A stretch of DNA of 64,000 nt, from the NCBI GenBank assembly GCA_040397785.1, contig JBBAVI010000012.1, forward strand, positions 21,362-85,361. The letters run 5' to 3'. Positions 1 through 9,190 of this stretch are shown in pieces (position 1 is the stretch's first letter; each line of letters begins with the position of its first letter). The position numbers were made by a program, and so were the translations under genes. Origin of the DNA: M3007 sp040397785 (lineage in GTDB: Bacteria; Bacteroidota; Bacteroidia; Chitinophagales; Saprospiraceae). The notes under the pieces were generated by a model. It was given only the letters and a program-made list of their open reading frames with translations. It made no database searches and was not told the origin of the DNA.

Positions 1-444
1 ATCTTCCGTGTTTTCACGAAAAATAGTCATATTTACCAATTGCGGTTCTTTTACCGGACTTGGTACACCTTTGAAGTATTGAACTGGACGTACGCAGGCA
101 TACAAATCCAATTGCTGACGCAAAGCAACGTTTAGCGAGCGAATACCGCCGCCAACCGGTGTTGTCAAAGGACCTTTGATTGCAACTTTATATTCGTCAA
201 TCACTTTCAAAGTTTCGTCTGGCAACCAACTGCCTGTTTGTTTGAAGGCTTTTTCACCAGCCAACACTTCTTGCCAGAAAATTTTCCGGCTTCCTTTATA
301 TGCTTTTTCTACCGCTGCATCTAAAACACGCACGGAAGCCGCCCAAATATCGGATCCGGTACCATCACCTTCGATAAATGGAATAATGGGGTCATTGGGT
401 ACTTTCAATTTACCCTTTTTAATCGTAATACTAGAGCCTGTCAT
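1..444 (-). CDS. icd: NADP-dependent isocitrate dehydrogenase, N-terminal part (cut by window edge)
   Basis: The first 148 codons of isocitrate dehydrogenase, which converts isocitrate to 2-oxoglutarate and CO2 in the TCA cycle with NADP+. The C-terminal part lies beyond base 1. My translation starts at the ATG at 444 and shows IPFIEGDGTG (residues 21-30, nucleotide-binding start) and GPLTTPVGGGIRSLN (91-105); Ser103 matches the isocitrate-binding serine of the enteric enzyme. FRENTED ends the visible part. The resemblance to the E. coli-type homodimeric enzyme is strong over the whole fragment. A TACTTTTG box at 508-515 precedes it. The gene stands alone, about 90 bp downstream of waaA on the same strand. 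Confidence 0.93.
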   Translation of the reverse strand, partial: MTGSSITIKKGKLKVPNDPIIPFIEGDGTGSDIWAASVRVLDAAVEKAYKGSRKIFWQEVLAGEKAFKQTGSWLPDETLKVIDEYKVAIKGPLTTPVGGGIRSLNVALRQQLDLYACVRPVQYFKGVPSPVKEPQLVNMTIFRENTED

Positions 445-507
445 TGCAAAAAGAAAAGAAGATGTTAATAGAATATGGATGAATGCCCCTTTTGAGGGCA
501 GATTCTG

Positions 508-515
508 CAAAAGTA
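508..515 (-). promoter_or_regulatory. Predicted Bacteroidota -7 box for icd
   Basis: TACTTTTG read on the minus strand fits TAnnTTTG and lies 63 bases before the icd ATG. No clear -33 TTTG was found, so this is a -7-only call. Confidence 0.35.
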
Positions 516-531
516 GAAAGGGAAAGACCAT

Positions 532-1800
532 TTATTCGGCCTTTTGGGCAAGAATTTCTGTCAAAAATGATAATATTTTGAGGGTGGCCCCCTTATTTGC
601 TTCCAACCAGACTTTCACAGCCGCTGAAGCACGGGTATATTGTACTGGATCTGCCAAATATTTCAAAATCCGTTCCAAATCATCCTGGTTTTCAATGGTA
701 AAGGCGCCTCCTAATTTTACCAATTGAAGGGCTTCTTCAAATTTTTTGTGTTTTGGGCCAAAAATAACGGGCAAGCCCCAAGCGGCAGGCTCCAGCACAT
801 TATGAATCGCTTTTCCAAACCCACCTCCAATGTAAGCAATGTGCCCATATTGGTACAGCCGGTTCAACATGCCGATGTTATCTATAATCAACGTTGAATA
901 AGGCACTAAATCCACCCCATTAGCCTTGCTGTATCGGATACTTTTTGAAAATTGGGCGATTGGCTGTTCCAGCTTTTGAATCGATGCAGGCAACAGGGAA
1001 TGCGGCGCAATGATTGTTTTAAAGTGTTGAAATTCCCTTTTTTGAAATACAGGCAAGTACACCTTTTCATCGGCCTCCCATGAACTTCCTACGATCATGA
1101 TGGGGTATTCAGTGGATGTTTTGAATTGGGCCGCGATCGGAATGGGTTGAGCATCTTGTACAATTTTCAAGACTCGGTCGATGCGGGTATCGCCCGCAAT
1201 CGTCACATTACGGAAACCTATTTGGCCTAATAACTGCGCAGAAGCCTCATTTTGTACAAAAAACTGGGTGAATGCGCCTAACATTTGCCGCCACAAAGAT
1301 CCATACCATTGAAAAAAGGGCTGTTTGGGTCTAAAAATGCCGGAAACCAGCAGGGTAGGGGTGCCTTTTTGGTGTAAGGCCAATAAGTAGTTCAGCCAAA
1401 ACTCATATTTTACAAATACCGCCAATTGGGGTTGCAGGATTTCAATAAAATCGCGGGCATTTCGGCGCGTATCGGCGGGTAAATAGCACACGTAATCGGC
1501 AAAAGCATAGTTTTTTCTGATTTCATATCCGGAAGGTGAGAAAAAACTGAGTACGATTTTCCAATGCGGATATTGAGCGCGTATTGCTTCTATAAGTGGA
1601 CGCCCTTGTTCAAATTCGCCCAAAGAGGCCGCATGGAGCCAAAAAACGGGTTGACTTCCCCATTGGGCTACTTGTTGTTGCAACAAGGGCCGCCAATTTT
1701 TTCTGCCACCCGTCCATTTTTTAGCCTTTTCATTAAAAAGCCCTAAAAACTGTACTGCAAATACATATAGTCGAATGGCAATTTCGTACCCAATGCGCAT
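532..1800 (-). CDS. waaA: 3-deoxy-D-manno-octulosonic acid (Kdo) transferase
   Basis: Transfers Kdo from CMP-Kdo to lipid A on the cytoplasmic face of the inner membrane, the first core step of LPS. The 422-residue length fits the family. An N-terminal hydrophobic segment (about 8-22) can anchor it. HAASLGEFEQG (56-66) holds the GEFE motif with the catalytic glutamate of GT30 enzymes. The C-terminal GT-B half contains YIGGGFGKAIHNVLEPAAWG, the usual nucleotide-sugar site with an HN-x-LEP core. The start ATG at 1800 is 3 bases after the stop of the beta-barrel gene upstream, so the two are probably cotranscribed. Whether one or two Kdo residues are added cannot be read from the sequence. Confidence 0.94.
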   Translation of the reverse strand: MRIGYEIAIRLYVFAVQFLGLFNEKAKKWTGGRKNWRPLLQQQVAQWGSQPVFWLHAASLGEFEQGRPLIEAIRAQYPHWKIVLSFFSPSGYEIRKNYAFADYVCYLPADTRRNARDFIEILQPQLAVFVKYEFWLNYLLALHQKGTPTLLVSGIFRPKQPFFQWYGSLWRQMLGAFTQFFVQNEASAQLLGQIGFRNVTIAGDTRIDRVLKIVQDAQPIPIAAQFKTSTEYPIMIVGSSWEADEKVYLPVFQKREFQHFKTIIAPHSLLPASIQKLEQPIAQFSKSIRYSKANGVDLVPYSTLIIDNIGMLNRLYQYGHIAYIGGGFGKAIHNVLEPAAWGLPVIFGPKHKKFEEALQLVKLGGAFTIENQDDLERILKYLADPVQYTRASAAVKVWLEANKGATLKILSFLTEILAQKAE

Positions 1801-1803
1801 GGT

Positions 1804-2568
1804 TTAGTAGTAAATTTCGTCCGATTTGGTCATGTAAAAGGGTAAAATCCAACTGGCGCGCAAGCCAAACCGCAAATCAAGGCGGCTTTCATCGAGTTTG
1901 CGCATTTCGTTAAAGTCCCAGTCGCGCAAGGTATTGGTAAAACCTTGATTGCATTCAATTCCAATCGTAAAATTCACATGCCTTGTTTTACCCACATGCT
2001 GCCAGCCGATAAACTGATTTAAAGCCAAACCTCCACTAAAACGATCATACCCTTTTTGATAATCACCGGTGATTTGGGTCACCGTACGGGTATCGTCTTG
2101 GATTCTGATTTTATGCCGGGTAAATCCGCCACCGACCGTAATCCGGACGCCAGACCGCTTTTGGCCAATAGAAAAAAGTCGCCCTACATACGCATCCATT
2201 CCATAGCCGCGCTGCAAAAGATAAATGGAGGCAGGCGAACGGTCGTTGCCAATAATATAACCTTCAGTGAGTTCCAGAATTTCGAGCGGGTTTTCGCGTA
2301 CATCGTTCCCAAAATAAAATTCGCCCTCTACACCAAACAGCCAATTTGATTTGCTTATGGATTCTATGCGCCCCCCGATGCTACCATTCAATCCAAATCT
2401 TTTGGCCATATCAGCGCCCGGAATATGACCACCCGCAGTTATGTGGAATAAAATCGCCTTATCTTTGTTGTGCAGTTCCACTACCAGGGGCACTTGTATC
2501 TCCTGCGCCATTAGGATACAAGGCAGGAAAAAGTACATAACCAAACTGTATAACTGTTTCATAATCAT
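1804..2568 (-). CDS. Secreted outer-membrane beta-barrel-like protein, unknown function
   Basis: 254 residues with a signal peptide (about 1-21, ending near LMAQ-E). The mature part is rich in alternating polar/aromatic stretches such as GVEGEFYFGND and FTIGIECNQGF, and ends in an aromatic tail (EIYY). This suggests a small outer-membrane beta barrel of the kind common in Bacteroidota, but I do not recognise a named family. It is the first gene of a likely two-gene unit with waaA (3-base spacing), which fits an envelope role. It diverges from the GlcD-type gene across only 48 bp. The function is not inferred further. Confidence 0.7.
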   Translation of the reverse strand: MIMKQLYSLVMYFFLPCILMAQEIQVPLVVELHNKDKAILFHITAGGHIPGADMAKRFGLNGSIGGRIESISKSNWLFGVEGEFYFGNDVRENPLEILELTEGYIIGNDRSPASIYLLQRGYGMDAYVGRLFSIGQKRSGVRITVGGGFTRHKIRIQDDTRTVTQITGDYQKGYDRFSGGLALNQFIGWQHVGKTRHVNFTIGIECNQGFTNTLRDWDFNEMRKLDESRLDLRFGLRASWILPFYMTKSDEIYY

Positions 2569-2616
2569 AACTTTAAAAATTGTTGCTCCAATTGGGCAAT
2601 CAAAAATTCAGACTTC

Positions 2617-4035
2617 ATGCACGGCAAAAATAACACCTTCCAAGCGCTTCATACAGATCTCCTCTCAAAATTACGGTCTATAGTGAGCGAAACCTACCTG
2701 TTGATGGATGAAACCAACTTGCGCGACTGTGGGCACGACGAAACAGAAGATTTGTCTTTTCTGCCCGAGGCGGTTGTGGTTCCGGCCAATACCGATGAAG
2801 TAAGCGCGATCATGGCCCTTTGTAATGCAGAACGTATTCCAGTGACGGTTCGCGGCGGCGGCTCCGGATTGGCCGGTGGTGCCTTGCCAATTCATGGGGG
2901 CGTGGTGATTTGGATGAAACGTTTTAATCAAATACTCCATATTGATGCGCAAAACTTCCAGGTTACGGTGGAGCCCGGGGTGGTTACCGAAACCTTGCAA
3001 AATACGTTAAAAGAACAAGGCTTGTTTTATCCGCCAGACCCATCGAGCAAGGGTTGGAGTTTTATTGGTGGCAATGTAAATACCAATGCTGGCGGTCCAA
3101 GGGCGGTAAAATACGGGGTGGTAAAGGATTATGTGCTCAATTTGGAAGTGGTATTGCCCAATGGTGACGTGATTTGGACGGGCGCCAACACCCTGAAAAA
3201 TTCTACGGGGTATAATTTGACCCAGTTATTGGTTGGAAGTGAAGGCACTTTGGGGGTGGTCACTAAAATTGTCTTGAAATTACAGCCTTTGCCTACTCAA
3301 AACCTGCTCATGTTGGCGCCTTTCCGTTCAGCGGAAAGCGCATGTGCGGCAGTTGCGGCTATTTTTCAGGCAGGTGTTACCCCTTCCGCGCTCGAATTTA
3401 TGGAACGCAATGCGATCACCTGGGCTATTCGTTACCTGGGCGATGTGCAAATTCCGCTGTCCGACGATACCGAAGCGCATTTGCTTATTGAGGTGGATGG
3501 CTTTCACCTCGAAACCTTGTATAAAGATTGCGAAACCATTTCGGGCGTATTAGAACAATTTGATTGCGGTGAAATTTTGTTTGCCGATAATGAAGCAACT
3601 AAAATAGACTTGTGGAAGTTACGCAGAAATGTAGCCCATGCTGTAAAACACAATTCCATTTATAAAGAAGAAGATACCGTTGTTCCTCGGGCGTTTTTAC
3701 CACAATTATTAAAAAAAGTAAAAGCGGTGGGGGCTGAATACGGATTTGAATCGGTTTGTTACGGACATGCAGGCGACGGCAATTTGCATGTAAACATTCT
3801 AAAAGGCAGTTTATCGGATGAGCATTGGCATTTAGAAGTGCCAAAAGGTATTCGCGAAATATTTAAGTTCGTTAAAAGTGTAAATGGTACATTATCAGGG
3901 GAACATGGTATCGGATATGTACAACAACCCTATCTGGATATTATGTTTTCGGAAACCGAAATTGCCTTAATGCGGGCAATTAAACGGGCGTTTGATCCCA
4001 ATGGAATTTTAAATCCAGGAAAGATTTTGGGTTAA
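2617..4035 (+). CDS. FAD-linked oxidase, GlcD / D-lactate dehydrogenase family
   Basis: A 472-residue flavoprotein of the glycolate oxidase subunit GlcD / D-2-hydroxyacid dehydrogenase family, oxidising a 2-hydroxyacid to the 2-oxoacid. An FAD_binding_4 (PCMH) domain spans about 45-225, with RGGGSGLAGGALP (about 79-91) and the NTNAGGPRAVKYG and VGSEGTLGVVTK segments that wrap FAD. The C-terminal FAD-oxidase_C domain includes GHAGDGNLHVNI, with the metal/substrate histidines, and SGEHGIG near the end. The single-chain form without an iron-sulfur partner resembles bacterial D-lactate dehydrogenases, but the exact substrate (glycolate, D-lactate, D-2-hydroxyglutarate) cannot be decided here. Confidence 0.9.
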   Translation: MHGKNNTFQALHTDLLSKLRSIVSETYLLMDETNLRDCGHDETEDLSFLPEAVVVPANTDEVSAIMALCNAERIPVTVRGGGSGLAGGALPIHGGVVIWMKRFNQILHIDAQNFQVTVEPGVVTETLQNTLKEQGLFYPPDPSSKGWSFIGGNVNTNAGGPRAVKYGVVKDYVLNLEVVLPNGDVIWTGANTLKNSTGYNLTQLLVGSEGTLGVVTKIVLKLQPLPTQNLLMLAPFRSAESACAAVAAIFQAGVTPSALEFMERNAITWAIRYLGDVQIPLSDDTEAHLLIEVDGFHLETLYKDCETISGVLEQFDCGEILFADNEATKIDLWKLRRNVAHAVKHNSIYKEEDTVVPRAFLPQLLKKVKAVGAEYGFESVCYGHAGDGNLHVNILKGSLSDEHWHLEVPKGIREIFKFVKSVNGTLSGEHGIGYVQQPYLDIMFSETEIALMRAIKRAFDPNGILNPGKILG

Positions 4036-4085
4036 AACACCTGTTTCCCTGTAGCGGGAAGCGTGCAAAGGCACATTTTAGCGTA

Positions 4086-5003
4086 TTAAAACAAACTTCC
4101 CTGCAAAGCGGGCGGTAAAATTGCTCGAGGGCCACGGACCACTAAATCTGGCATGATGGCCTTTAAGTGGTCTGCACAGTAGACAGCTAAGTCGGGGGAT
4201 AACAAGTTATCGGGTTCATGGGTAAAAAGATAAGCCGCCTTCAAACCTTGTGCATACCATGATTTTAAACGTAAGGCCCAGTCCTGCACCCGGGTATAGT
4301 CGCTCGGGTGCAGGCCATTGCCTACAAATCGAATAAGGGTTTGCGCACAAGTCACGCGCAGGTGGCACACATCCCTTCGGCCCGCAACATCGGTAATGAT
4401 TGCTGCAACGCGGTAATTTTCAAGCAGTTGAAAAAACGCTTCGGCTTCCACGGTGGCTTCAAAAAAGGAAGGATGTCGCACTTCTACCGATAACGGGATG
4501 CCGGGCGGGAAACGTTCCAGGTATCCCTCCAGCACAATTAACTGTTTTGTACTGAAATGTGGCGGCAATTGCATAAAACAGCAACCTAATTTGTTTGCCA
4601 GGCCGGCGATTGCTTCACAAAACCGTTGATTTAACTGGTTATTCAGTCCCAAATTGCCACTGTGGCTTATCACTTGGGGGATTTTCGGACAAAAGCGAAA
4701 ATCATCTGGCGTTTCTTCCCGCCACCGATCCACCATGTTTTCGTCTGGTATCCGATAATGGGTCGTATTATGTTCGATGGTGTTGAATTGCCGTCCATAA
4801 GCAGCCAAAAAATCGCGGTCTTTCGTTCCTTTTGGATACCATGTTCCAACCCAGGGCTTCATATTATAGCCGGTTGCGCCGATATACAGCACAGGCGGCT
4901 CGTTGCGCGCCGGCATACTTTGAAACAGTTCCTGATTCTGCACCGGATCAGGAGGCAAGGTAAAATCTACATCCGCTACCGAGGGCAATTTTCCAAATTC
5001 CAT
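4086..5003 (-). CDS. DUF72 (YecE-like) protein
   Basis: 305 residues of the DUF72 / YecE family, a TIM-barrel-like fold of unknown activity. Typical marks are YIGATGYNMKPWVGTWYPKG near residue 40, FNTIEHNTTHYRIP (family consensus is F-x-T-V/I-E-x-N-x-T/S-F/H-Y), RFCPKIPQVISH and SVEVRHPSFF. The family usually runs 230-300 residues; here about 40 extra N-terminal residues precede the core. It lies 15 bp after the Xaa-Pro aminopeptidase on the same strand and is probably in one transcript with it. It converges on the GlcD-type gene. Confidence 0.88.
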   Translation of the reverse strand: MEFGKLPSVADVDFTLPPDPVQNQELFQSMPARNEPPVLYIGATGYNMKPWVGTWYPKGTKDRDFLAAYGRQFNTIEHNTTHYRIPDENMVDRWREETPDDFRFCPKIPQVISHSGNLGLNNQLNQRFCEAIAGLANKLGCCFMQLPPHFSTKQLIVLEGYLERFPPGIPLSVEVRHPSFFEATVEAEAFFQLLENYRVAAIITDVAGRRDVCHLRVTCAQTLIRFVGNGLHPSDYTRVQDWALRLKSWYAQGLKAAYLFTHEPDNLLSPDLAVYCADHLKAIMPDLVVRGPRAILPPALQGSLF

Positions 5004-5018
5004 CTTGCTGTTGCCGTT

Positions 5019-6404
5019 TTAGGAACGAAGGGCTTCTACGGCCTCCACGGTTTTGGGTATGGGGTCCCCTAAAACGCGGTGTCCTTCCTTGGTAATCAAT
5101 ACGTTATCTTCAATACGAATGCCGCCAAAATCGCGGTATTTTTTAAGCGCAGGATAGTTGATAAATTGTTCAAACATCTTTTTACGCTTCCATTGATCGA
5201 TCAATTGGGGGATAAAATACAAACCAGGCTCAACCGTAAGCACAAAACCGGGCTGTAACTGGCGGGCAAGGCGCAAATAGGCGGTTCCAAACAGGGTACT
5301 CCGTCGCACCGTTTCATCATATCCAACGTATTGTTCGCCCAGGTCTTCCATATCATGCACATCCAAGCCAATCATGTGGCCCAGGCCATGCGGGAAAAAC
5401 AAGGCATGGGCGCCCAATTGCACGGCTTCCTGCATGTCGCCTTGCATCAAGCCAAGTTTTTTTAAGCCTTCTGCCATGCGCAAAGCGGCTTCCAGGTGCA
5501 CCGATTGATAGGTTATGCCCGGTTTCAGCATGGCGATCGCGTGCATTTCAGCGTCCAACACGATTTCGTATATTTCGCGTTGTTTGGTGGTGAATTTGCG
5601 GTCTACCGGAAACGTGCGCGTAATATCACCGGCATAATGCATAGCAGTCTCCGCACCAAAGTCTCCCAACAACAAACGGCCTTTTTCAAGGATGTTACCG
5701 TGGTGGTGGTTGTGTAAAATCTGTCCGTCGGTGGTTAAGATAACCGGGTAGGATAAATTTCCGCCACCTGATACGGCAATACCCGTTACTAATCCGGCTA
5801 TAGCCGCTTCGGATGCGCCGATTTGTGCTTCGCGCATCGCAGCCACGTGCATGTGCCCCGTGGTTTGCAGCGCGCGCTCCATTTCAGCAATTTCCTCTGC
5901 CGATTTGATTGAACGTTGATTTACCACGGCTTTAATGAGCGGAACAGACGCGGCCTCTTTCAATTTGGCCAAGGGAATATTCAACAGATCTTTGAGCAGC
6001 AATTTATTTGCTTCTCGATAAGGCGGCAAAAAATGGACGGATTGGCCAGATTTACGCGTGTTTTTCACTACACCGGCAAGTCTGCGAAATTGCAGGGTTT
6101 CCTGTACGCCCACTTGTGCGCCGAGTTCCTTGATGGAAGGCATGGTGCCCATCCAAACGATATCTTCCATGCTTAGGTCATCTCCGAACAGGATTTCACG
6201 ATTAGCATCAATATCGATGACCGCAGCCAAACCCGGTTTGTCGATGCCAAAGAAGTATAAAAAACTACTATCCTGCCGAAAATGGTAGGTATTTCCTGGG
6301 TAGTTCATGCCCAGGTCGTTATTACCCAGAAAAAGTACCAGCCCTGATCCGAGGTCTTTTTTCAACTGGTCGCGGCGGCTTTGGTAGGTATTTGCAGAAA
6401 ACAT
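5019..6404 (-). CDS. pepP: Xaa-Pro aminopeptidase (M24B family)
   Basis: Cleaves N-terminal residues before proline; cytoplasmic, with a two-metal site. The 461 residues comprise an N-terminal aminopeptidase-P domain (about 5-150) and a pita-bread domain (about 170-450). The metal ligands are all visible: Asp in GDFGAETAMHYAGD (both aspartates), His in HGLGHMIGLDVHD, Glu in VEPGLYF and Glu in GIRIEDN. It lies between the DUF72 gene (15 bp downstream) and the M1 peptidase (about 40 bp upstream); all three read on the minus strand and may share transcripts. Confidence 0.92.
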   Translation of the reverse strand: MFSANTYQSRRDQLKKDLGSGLVLFLGNNDLGMNYPGNTYHFRQDSSFLYFFGIDKPGLAAVIDIDANREILFGDDLSMEDIVWMGTMPSIKELGAQVGVQETLQFRRLAGVVKNTRKSGQSVHFLPPYREANKLLLKDLLNIPLAKLKEAASVPLIKAVVNQRSIKSAEEIAEMERALQTTGHMHVAAMREAQIGASEAAIAGLVTGIAVSGGGNLSYPVILTTDGQILHNHHHGNILEKGRLLLGDFGAETAMHYAGDITRTFPVDRKFTTKQREIYEIVLDAEMHAIAMLKPGITYQSVHLEAALRMAEGLKKLGLMQGDMQEAVQLGAHALFFPHGLGHMIGLDVHDMEDLGEQYVGYDETVRRSTLFGTAYLRLARQLQPGFVLTVEPGLYFIPQLIDQWKRKKMFEQFINYPALKKYRDFGGIRIEDNVLITKEGHRVLGDPIPKTVEAVEALRS

Positions 6405-6445
6405 AGGATAAAAATGGGTTATGCTGGAATGAAATTGTGGGTCAA

Positions 6446-8332
6446 CTATTTTCCGGCAGGCATATAAATATTGTTCGATTTGTCAACATCCGGGGTGTAA
6501 GTGCTGCCTAATTGCACTTTTTGCACCTTTTTGCCACCTTTGTATTTTATTTCGATGGTTGTTGCGCCGTCTTTCCACACCTCAATGCTGCGGTGTATTT
6601 GTTCGGTTTGTTGGTCGCTGTACGTAATCGTCAGGTCGACGGGTGTAGGTTTGTTTCCTTTCGATTCAACGGTAATGCTTGATCTTCGCTCGTTTACCTG
6701 CGCAATGGCAAGATCTGGTACGCCATTTTCGAAAAACCAAACTTTCCAAAACCAATTAAGATTAACCCCGCTTCCCTGGTTCATACAATTGAAAAAATCA
6801 TAAGGAATAGGGTGTTTACCATTCCAGGTCTTAATATAGAGATGTAACCCTTTAAAAAACAGCGCATCACCCAACATATCCTTCACAAACAAATAGCCTA
6901 GTGCAGGTTTTGGATAGGAATTAATCATCATTCCTGGCCCGTTCATTTGGGTAGTAAGGGTCATGATCGGCAAATCTATTTCCGTTCCGGCAAAGCGTTC
7001 ATACGGATACATGCCATAATCGTCCACGATACTCGAATCGATCATGGGCGACACCAGCCATTCCCCGATGGTTGCCCAGCCTTCGTCCATCCAGCCATAT
7101 TTTGTTTCATTGGTGCCCATGTAGAAAGGAAACATGGTATGGAAAATTTCGTGGTCGGTTAGTTCAATGCTTTCCGCGCGGTCCTCAATCGGGTTATCAT
7201 TGACCATCATAGGGTATTCCATTTGGTCTAATCCGTCAAACACCGTGATATGGTTATAGGGGAATGGCCATTTTGGAAAGCGGTAACTCATGGATTCCAC
7301 CGTTTTGCGCGCATCGTCGATTACCCAAAAGTAATCCAGGTGCTGCTGATTGAACACCGCATCGACCCTTGTGCGCCGTTTGGTTTCTGGATCTACCACC
7401 AGGCTGGTAGATTGCCATACATAATGGTTGCTGATGGCCAAGGCAATGTCTGTTACGTTTTTAGCCTCAAATCGAAAGGTATTTGCGGAGTTTTGTGCGG
7501 TAATGTTGCCTGTTTTTAAATCTGTGCTATCCATAACAAAGATAACACCGTCCTTTTTTTCGGCTTCAGCCAAGCGTTCGCAATATTTTGCCTGCAATAC
7601 TTCACTGCAATTAGTAAGATCGCCTGTGCCCCAAACGATGTAGTTTTTAGGCACTTTAACGGCAGCTTTAAAATCGCAAAAGTCGTTGTAAAACTCTTGT
7701 GTACCCAGGTACGGATTGCGGTTCCAGCCGTCAATATCGTCGTAAACGGCTATTCGAGGGAAAAAATAGGCGATAAACCACGCGCCAGGGTCAACTTGTC
7801 CGGTTCGAATATGCGAGTCTTTATTGAGCGTATAATTGTAGGCAATTTTAAACTGGGTGCTTTTGCCTGGAGGTATAGATTTGGGACGCACCAACATATT
7901 GGTACTACTGATTCTGTAATCGGAAGTTTTAATCTGCTCACCATCGGCAGACAAGGTTTCAATGCGGAGGCCATCGCCTGCATCGTCCGGACTGATTTCC
8001 ATAAGCCGTTCAGCGCCTTTTTTGTACAAATTTGGGTAAAGTTTAAAAACAACTTCCCGCAAGGTGTCTGGACTGTTGTTGATGTACTGAATATTTACCA
8101 CTCCGGAAATGAGGCGGGTAGTAGGAGAGAAGGTGATATAAATGTCATAATTTGCCTTGTTTTGCCAATATTTTGTTCCAGGCAGACCATCGGCACTGCG
8201 CGTTCCTTTCGTGTAGGCTTTTTGCAGGTTGCGCGCAATGGGTAAGTTCTGTGCCTGCATGCTACCCAAAATAAGCAGGGCAATTCCGGCGCAGAAAAAA
8301 CGAGCATTCCAAGGAGAAATAGACTTAAACAT
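6446..8332 (-). CDS. Secreted M1-family zinc metallopeptidase
   Basis: 628 residues with an N-terminal signal peptide (about 1-27, ending near SMQAQ-N). The zinc site is complete: HEIFH followed 18 residues later by the Glu of DEGWA, the HExxH-x18-E pattern of M1 (gluzincin) peptidases. A beta-sandwich N-terminal domain precedes it and a C-terminal region follows. The usual GAMEN exopeptidase motif is not obvious; DQMEYPMMV occupies its place, as in other Bacteroidota periplasmic or exported M1 enzymes. It is likely a periplasmic or outer-surface aminopeptidase feeding peptide uptake. A TAGATTTG box lies 21 bases before the start. Confidence 0.9.
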   Translation of the reverse strand: MFKSISPWNARFFCAGIALLILGSMQAQNLPIARNLQKAYTKGTRSADGLPGTKYWQNKANYDIYITFSPTTRLISGVVNIQYINNSPDTLREVVFKLYPNLYKKGAERLMEISPDDAGDGLRIETLSADGEQIKTSDYRISSTNMLVRPKSIPPGKSTQFKIAYNYTLNKDSHIRTGQVDPGAWFIAYFFPRIAVYDDIDGWNRNPYLGTQEFYNDFCDFKAAVKVPKNYIVWGTGDLTNCSEVLQAKYCERLAEAEKKDGVIFVMDSTDLKTGNITAQNSANTFRFEAKNVTDIALAISNHYVWQSTSLVVDPETKRRTRVDAVFNQQHLDYFWVIDDARKTVESMSYRFPKWPFPYNHITVFDGLDQMEYPMMVNDNPIEDRAESIELTDHEIFHTMFPFYMGTNETKYGWMDEGWATIGEWLVSPMIDSSIVDDYGMYPYERFAGTEIDLPIMTLTTQMNGPGMMINSYPKPALGYLFVKDMLGDALFFKGLHLYIKTWNGKHPIPYDFFNCMNQGSGVNLNWFWKVWFFENGVPDLAIAQVNERRSSITVESKGNKPTPVDLTITYSDQQTEQIHRSIEVWKDGATTIEIKYKGGKKVQKVQLGSTYTPDVDKSNNIYMPAGK

Positions 8333-8352
8333 GCGATTTTAGATTTTAGGCC

Positions 8353-8360
8353 CAAATCTA
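8353..8360 (-). promoter_or_regulatory. Predicted -7 box for the M1 peptidase gene
   Basis: TAGATTTG on the minus strand matches TAnnTTTG, 20 bases before the ATG at 8332. No convincing -33 element. Confidence 0.4.
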
Positions 8361-8418
8361 TAAATCATCTTGCGCATGTTTGTTATTAATTGCTGTAAAA
8401 GCGCCGTATAAAACAAAC

Positions 8419-8451
8419 AAGCGTCATTCCACAAAGTATGGAACAACGCTT
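8419..8451 (-). terminator. Rho-independent terminator after the Lrp-family gene
   Basis: The arms AAGCGT (8419-8424) and ACGCTT (8446-8451) pair, with an inner TTCCA/TGGAA stem. On the minus strand the hairpin is followed by GTTTGTTTT. It sits 38 bases after the Lrp gene's stop codon. Confidence 0.6.
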
Positions 8452-8488
8452 ATTATCAACGTAATCGGGTTTTAAGCGTGTATATCGC

Positions 8489-8968
8489 CTATTTTTCGTC
8501 GTAGTTGTAAGGCAAAATTTTAGAATCTTTCACCGTAGACAAGGTCATCAAAGTTTTCAGGCGCTCGATTTCTTCAATCTGGCTGATGGTTTTGAACAAC
8601 AGTTGTTCGTAGGTAGGAATGTCCTTGCAAACAATTTTCATCAAAAAATCTGCTTCACCGGTAATGATGTAACATTCGGTTACCTCATCAATTTGGCTGA
8701 TTTTTTCAAGGAAGTTGTTCAGGGCATTCTCTTTTTTCCAGGCCAATGATACCAGTACGAAGGTTTTAACGTTTAAACCCATCATTTGCGGGTTCACCAT
8801 CGCGTGGTAACTTAGGATGATATCGCTTTGCTCCAGTTTTTTTACACGTTCAAGGGTTGGGGCTGGCGACAATCCAATTTTTTTGGAAAGGTCAAGGTTC
8901 GTGATCTTGCTGTTCTCCTGAAGGATCTTCAGAATCTTCAAGTCGATTTTATCCAGTTTCTCTGACAT
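8489..8968 (-). CDS. Lrp/AsnC family transcriptional regulator
   Basis: A 159-residue regulator with an N-terminal winged helix (about 5-60; LDLKI..LQENSKITNLDLSK..GLSPAP) and a C-terminal RAM/AsnC ligand-binding domain (about 65-145; ...VTECYIITGEADFLMKIVC). Such proteins form octamers and respond to amino acids. It lies next to, and on the same strand as, gdhA but is separated by 331 bp with a strong terminator, so it has its own transcript. Control of glutamate dehydrogenase is an attractive guess from position only. A TACCTTTG box with a TTG element precedes it. Its C-terminus ends in PYNYDEK. Confidence 0.93.
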   Translation of the reverse strand: MSEKLDKIDLKILKILQENSKITNLDLSKKIGLSPAPTLERVKKLEQSDIILSYHAMVNPQMMGLNVKTFVLVSLAWKKENALNNFLEKISQIDEVTECYIITGEADFLMKIVCKDIPTYEQLLFKTISQIEEIERLKTLMTLSTVKDSKILPYNYDEK

Positions 8969-9016
8969 AGCGGATTAGGCTTTAGAAAATTTTATTTTGT
9001 TCTTCAAAATTTCCCC

Positions 9017-9048
9017 AAAGGTAGGTAAACAAAAAATAATAGGCAAGT
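9017..9048 (-). promoter_or_regulatory. Predicted promoter of the Lrp-family gene
   Basis: TACCTTTG (9017-9024, minus strand) with CTTG about 20 bases upstream (9045-9048) fits the Bacteroidota -7/-33 pair. It lies about 50 bases before the start codon at 8968. Confidence 0.5.
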
Positions 9049-9190
9049 AAATTTTAAAATAACCTCTGTTAATTTTGTTAACAAAGCGTTTTTGTCGCCG
9101 ATCCCTCAAAAACAAAATCTTCAAATCGCCCATTTTGGCAAACACACCAAAATAAATTTGCCGCAAATTGACATTCCACCCAATTAAAAT

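Noticed and set aside
4045..4080. Small hairpins TTCCC/GGGAA and GTGC/GCAC between the GlcD-type and DUF72 genes
   Set aside because: Stems of 4-5 bp with a poor T-run; too weak to call a terminator, although the convergent position would suit one.
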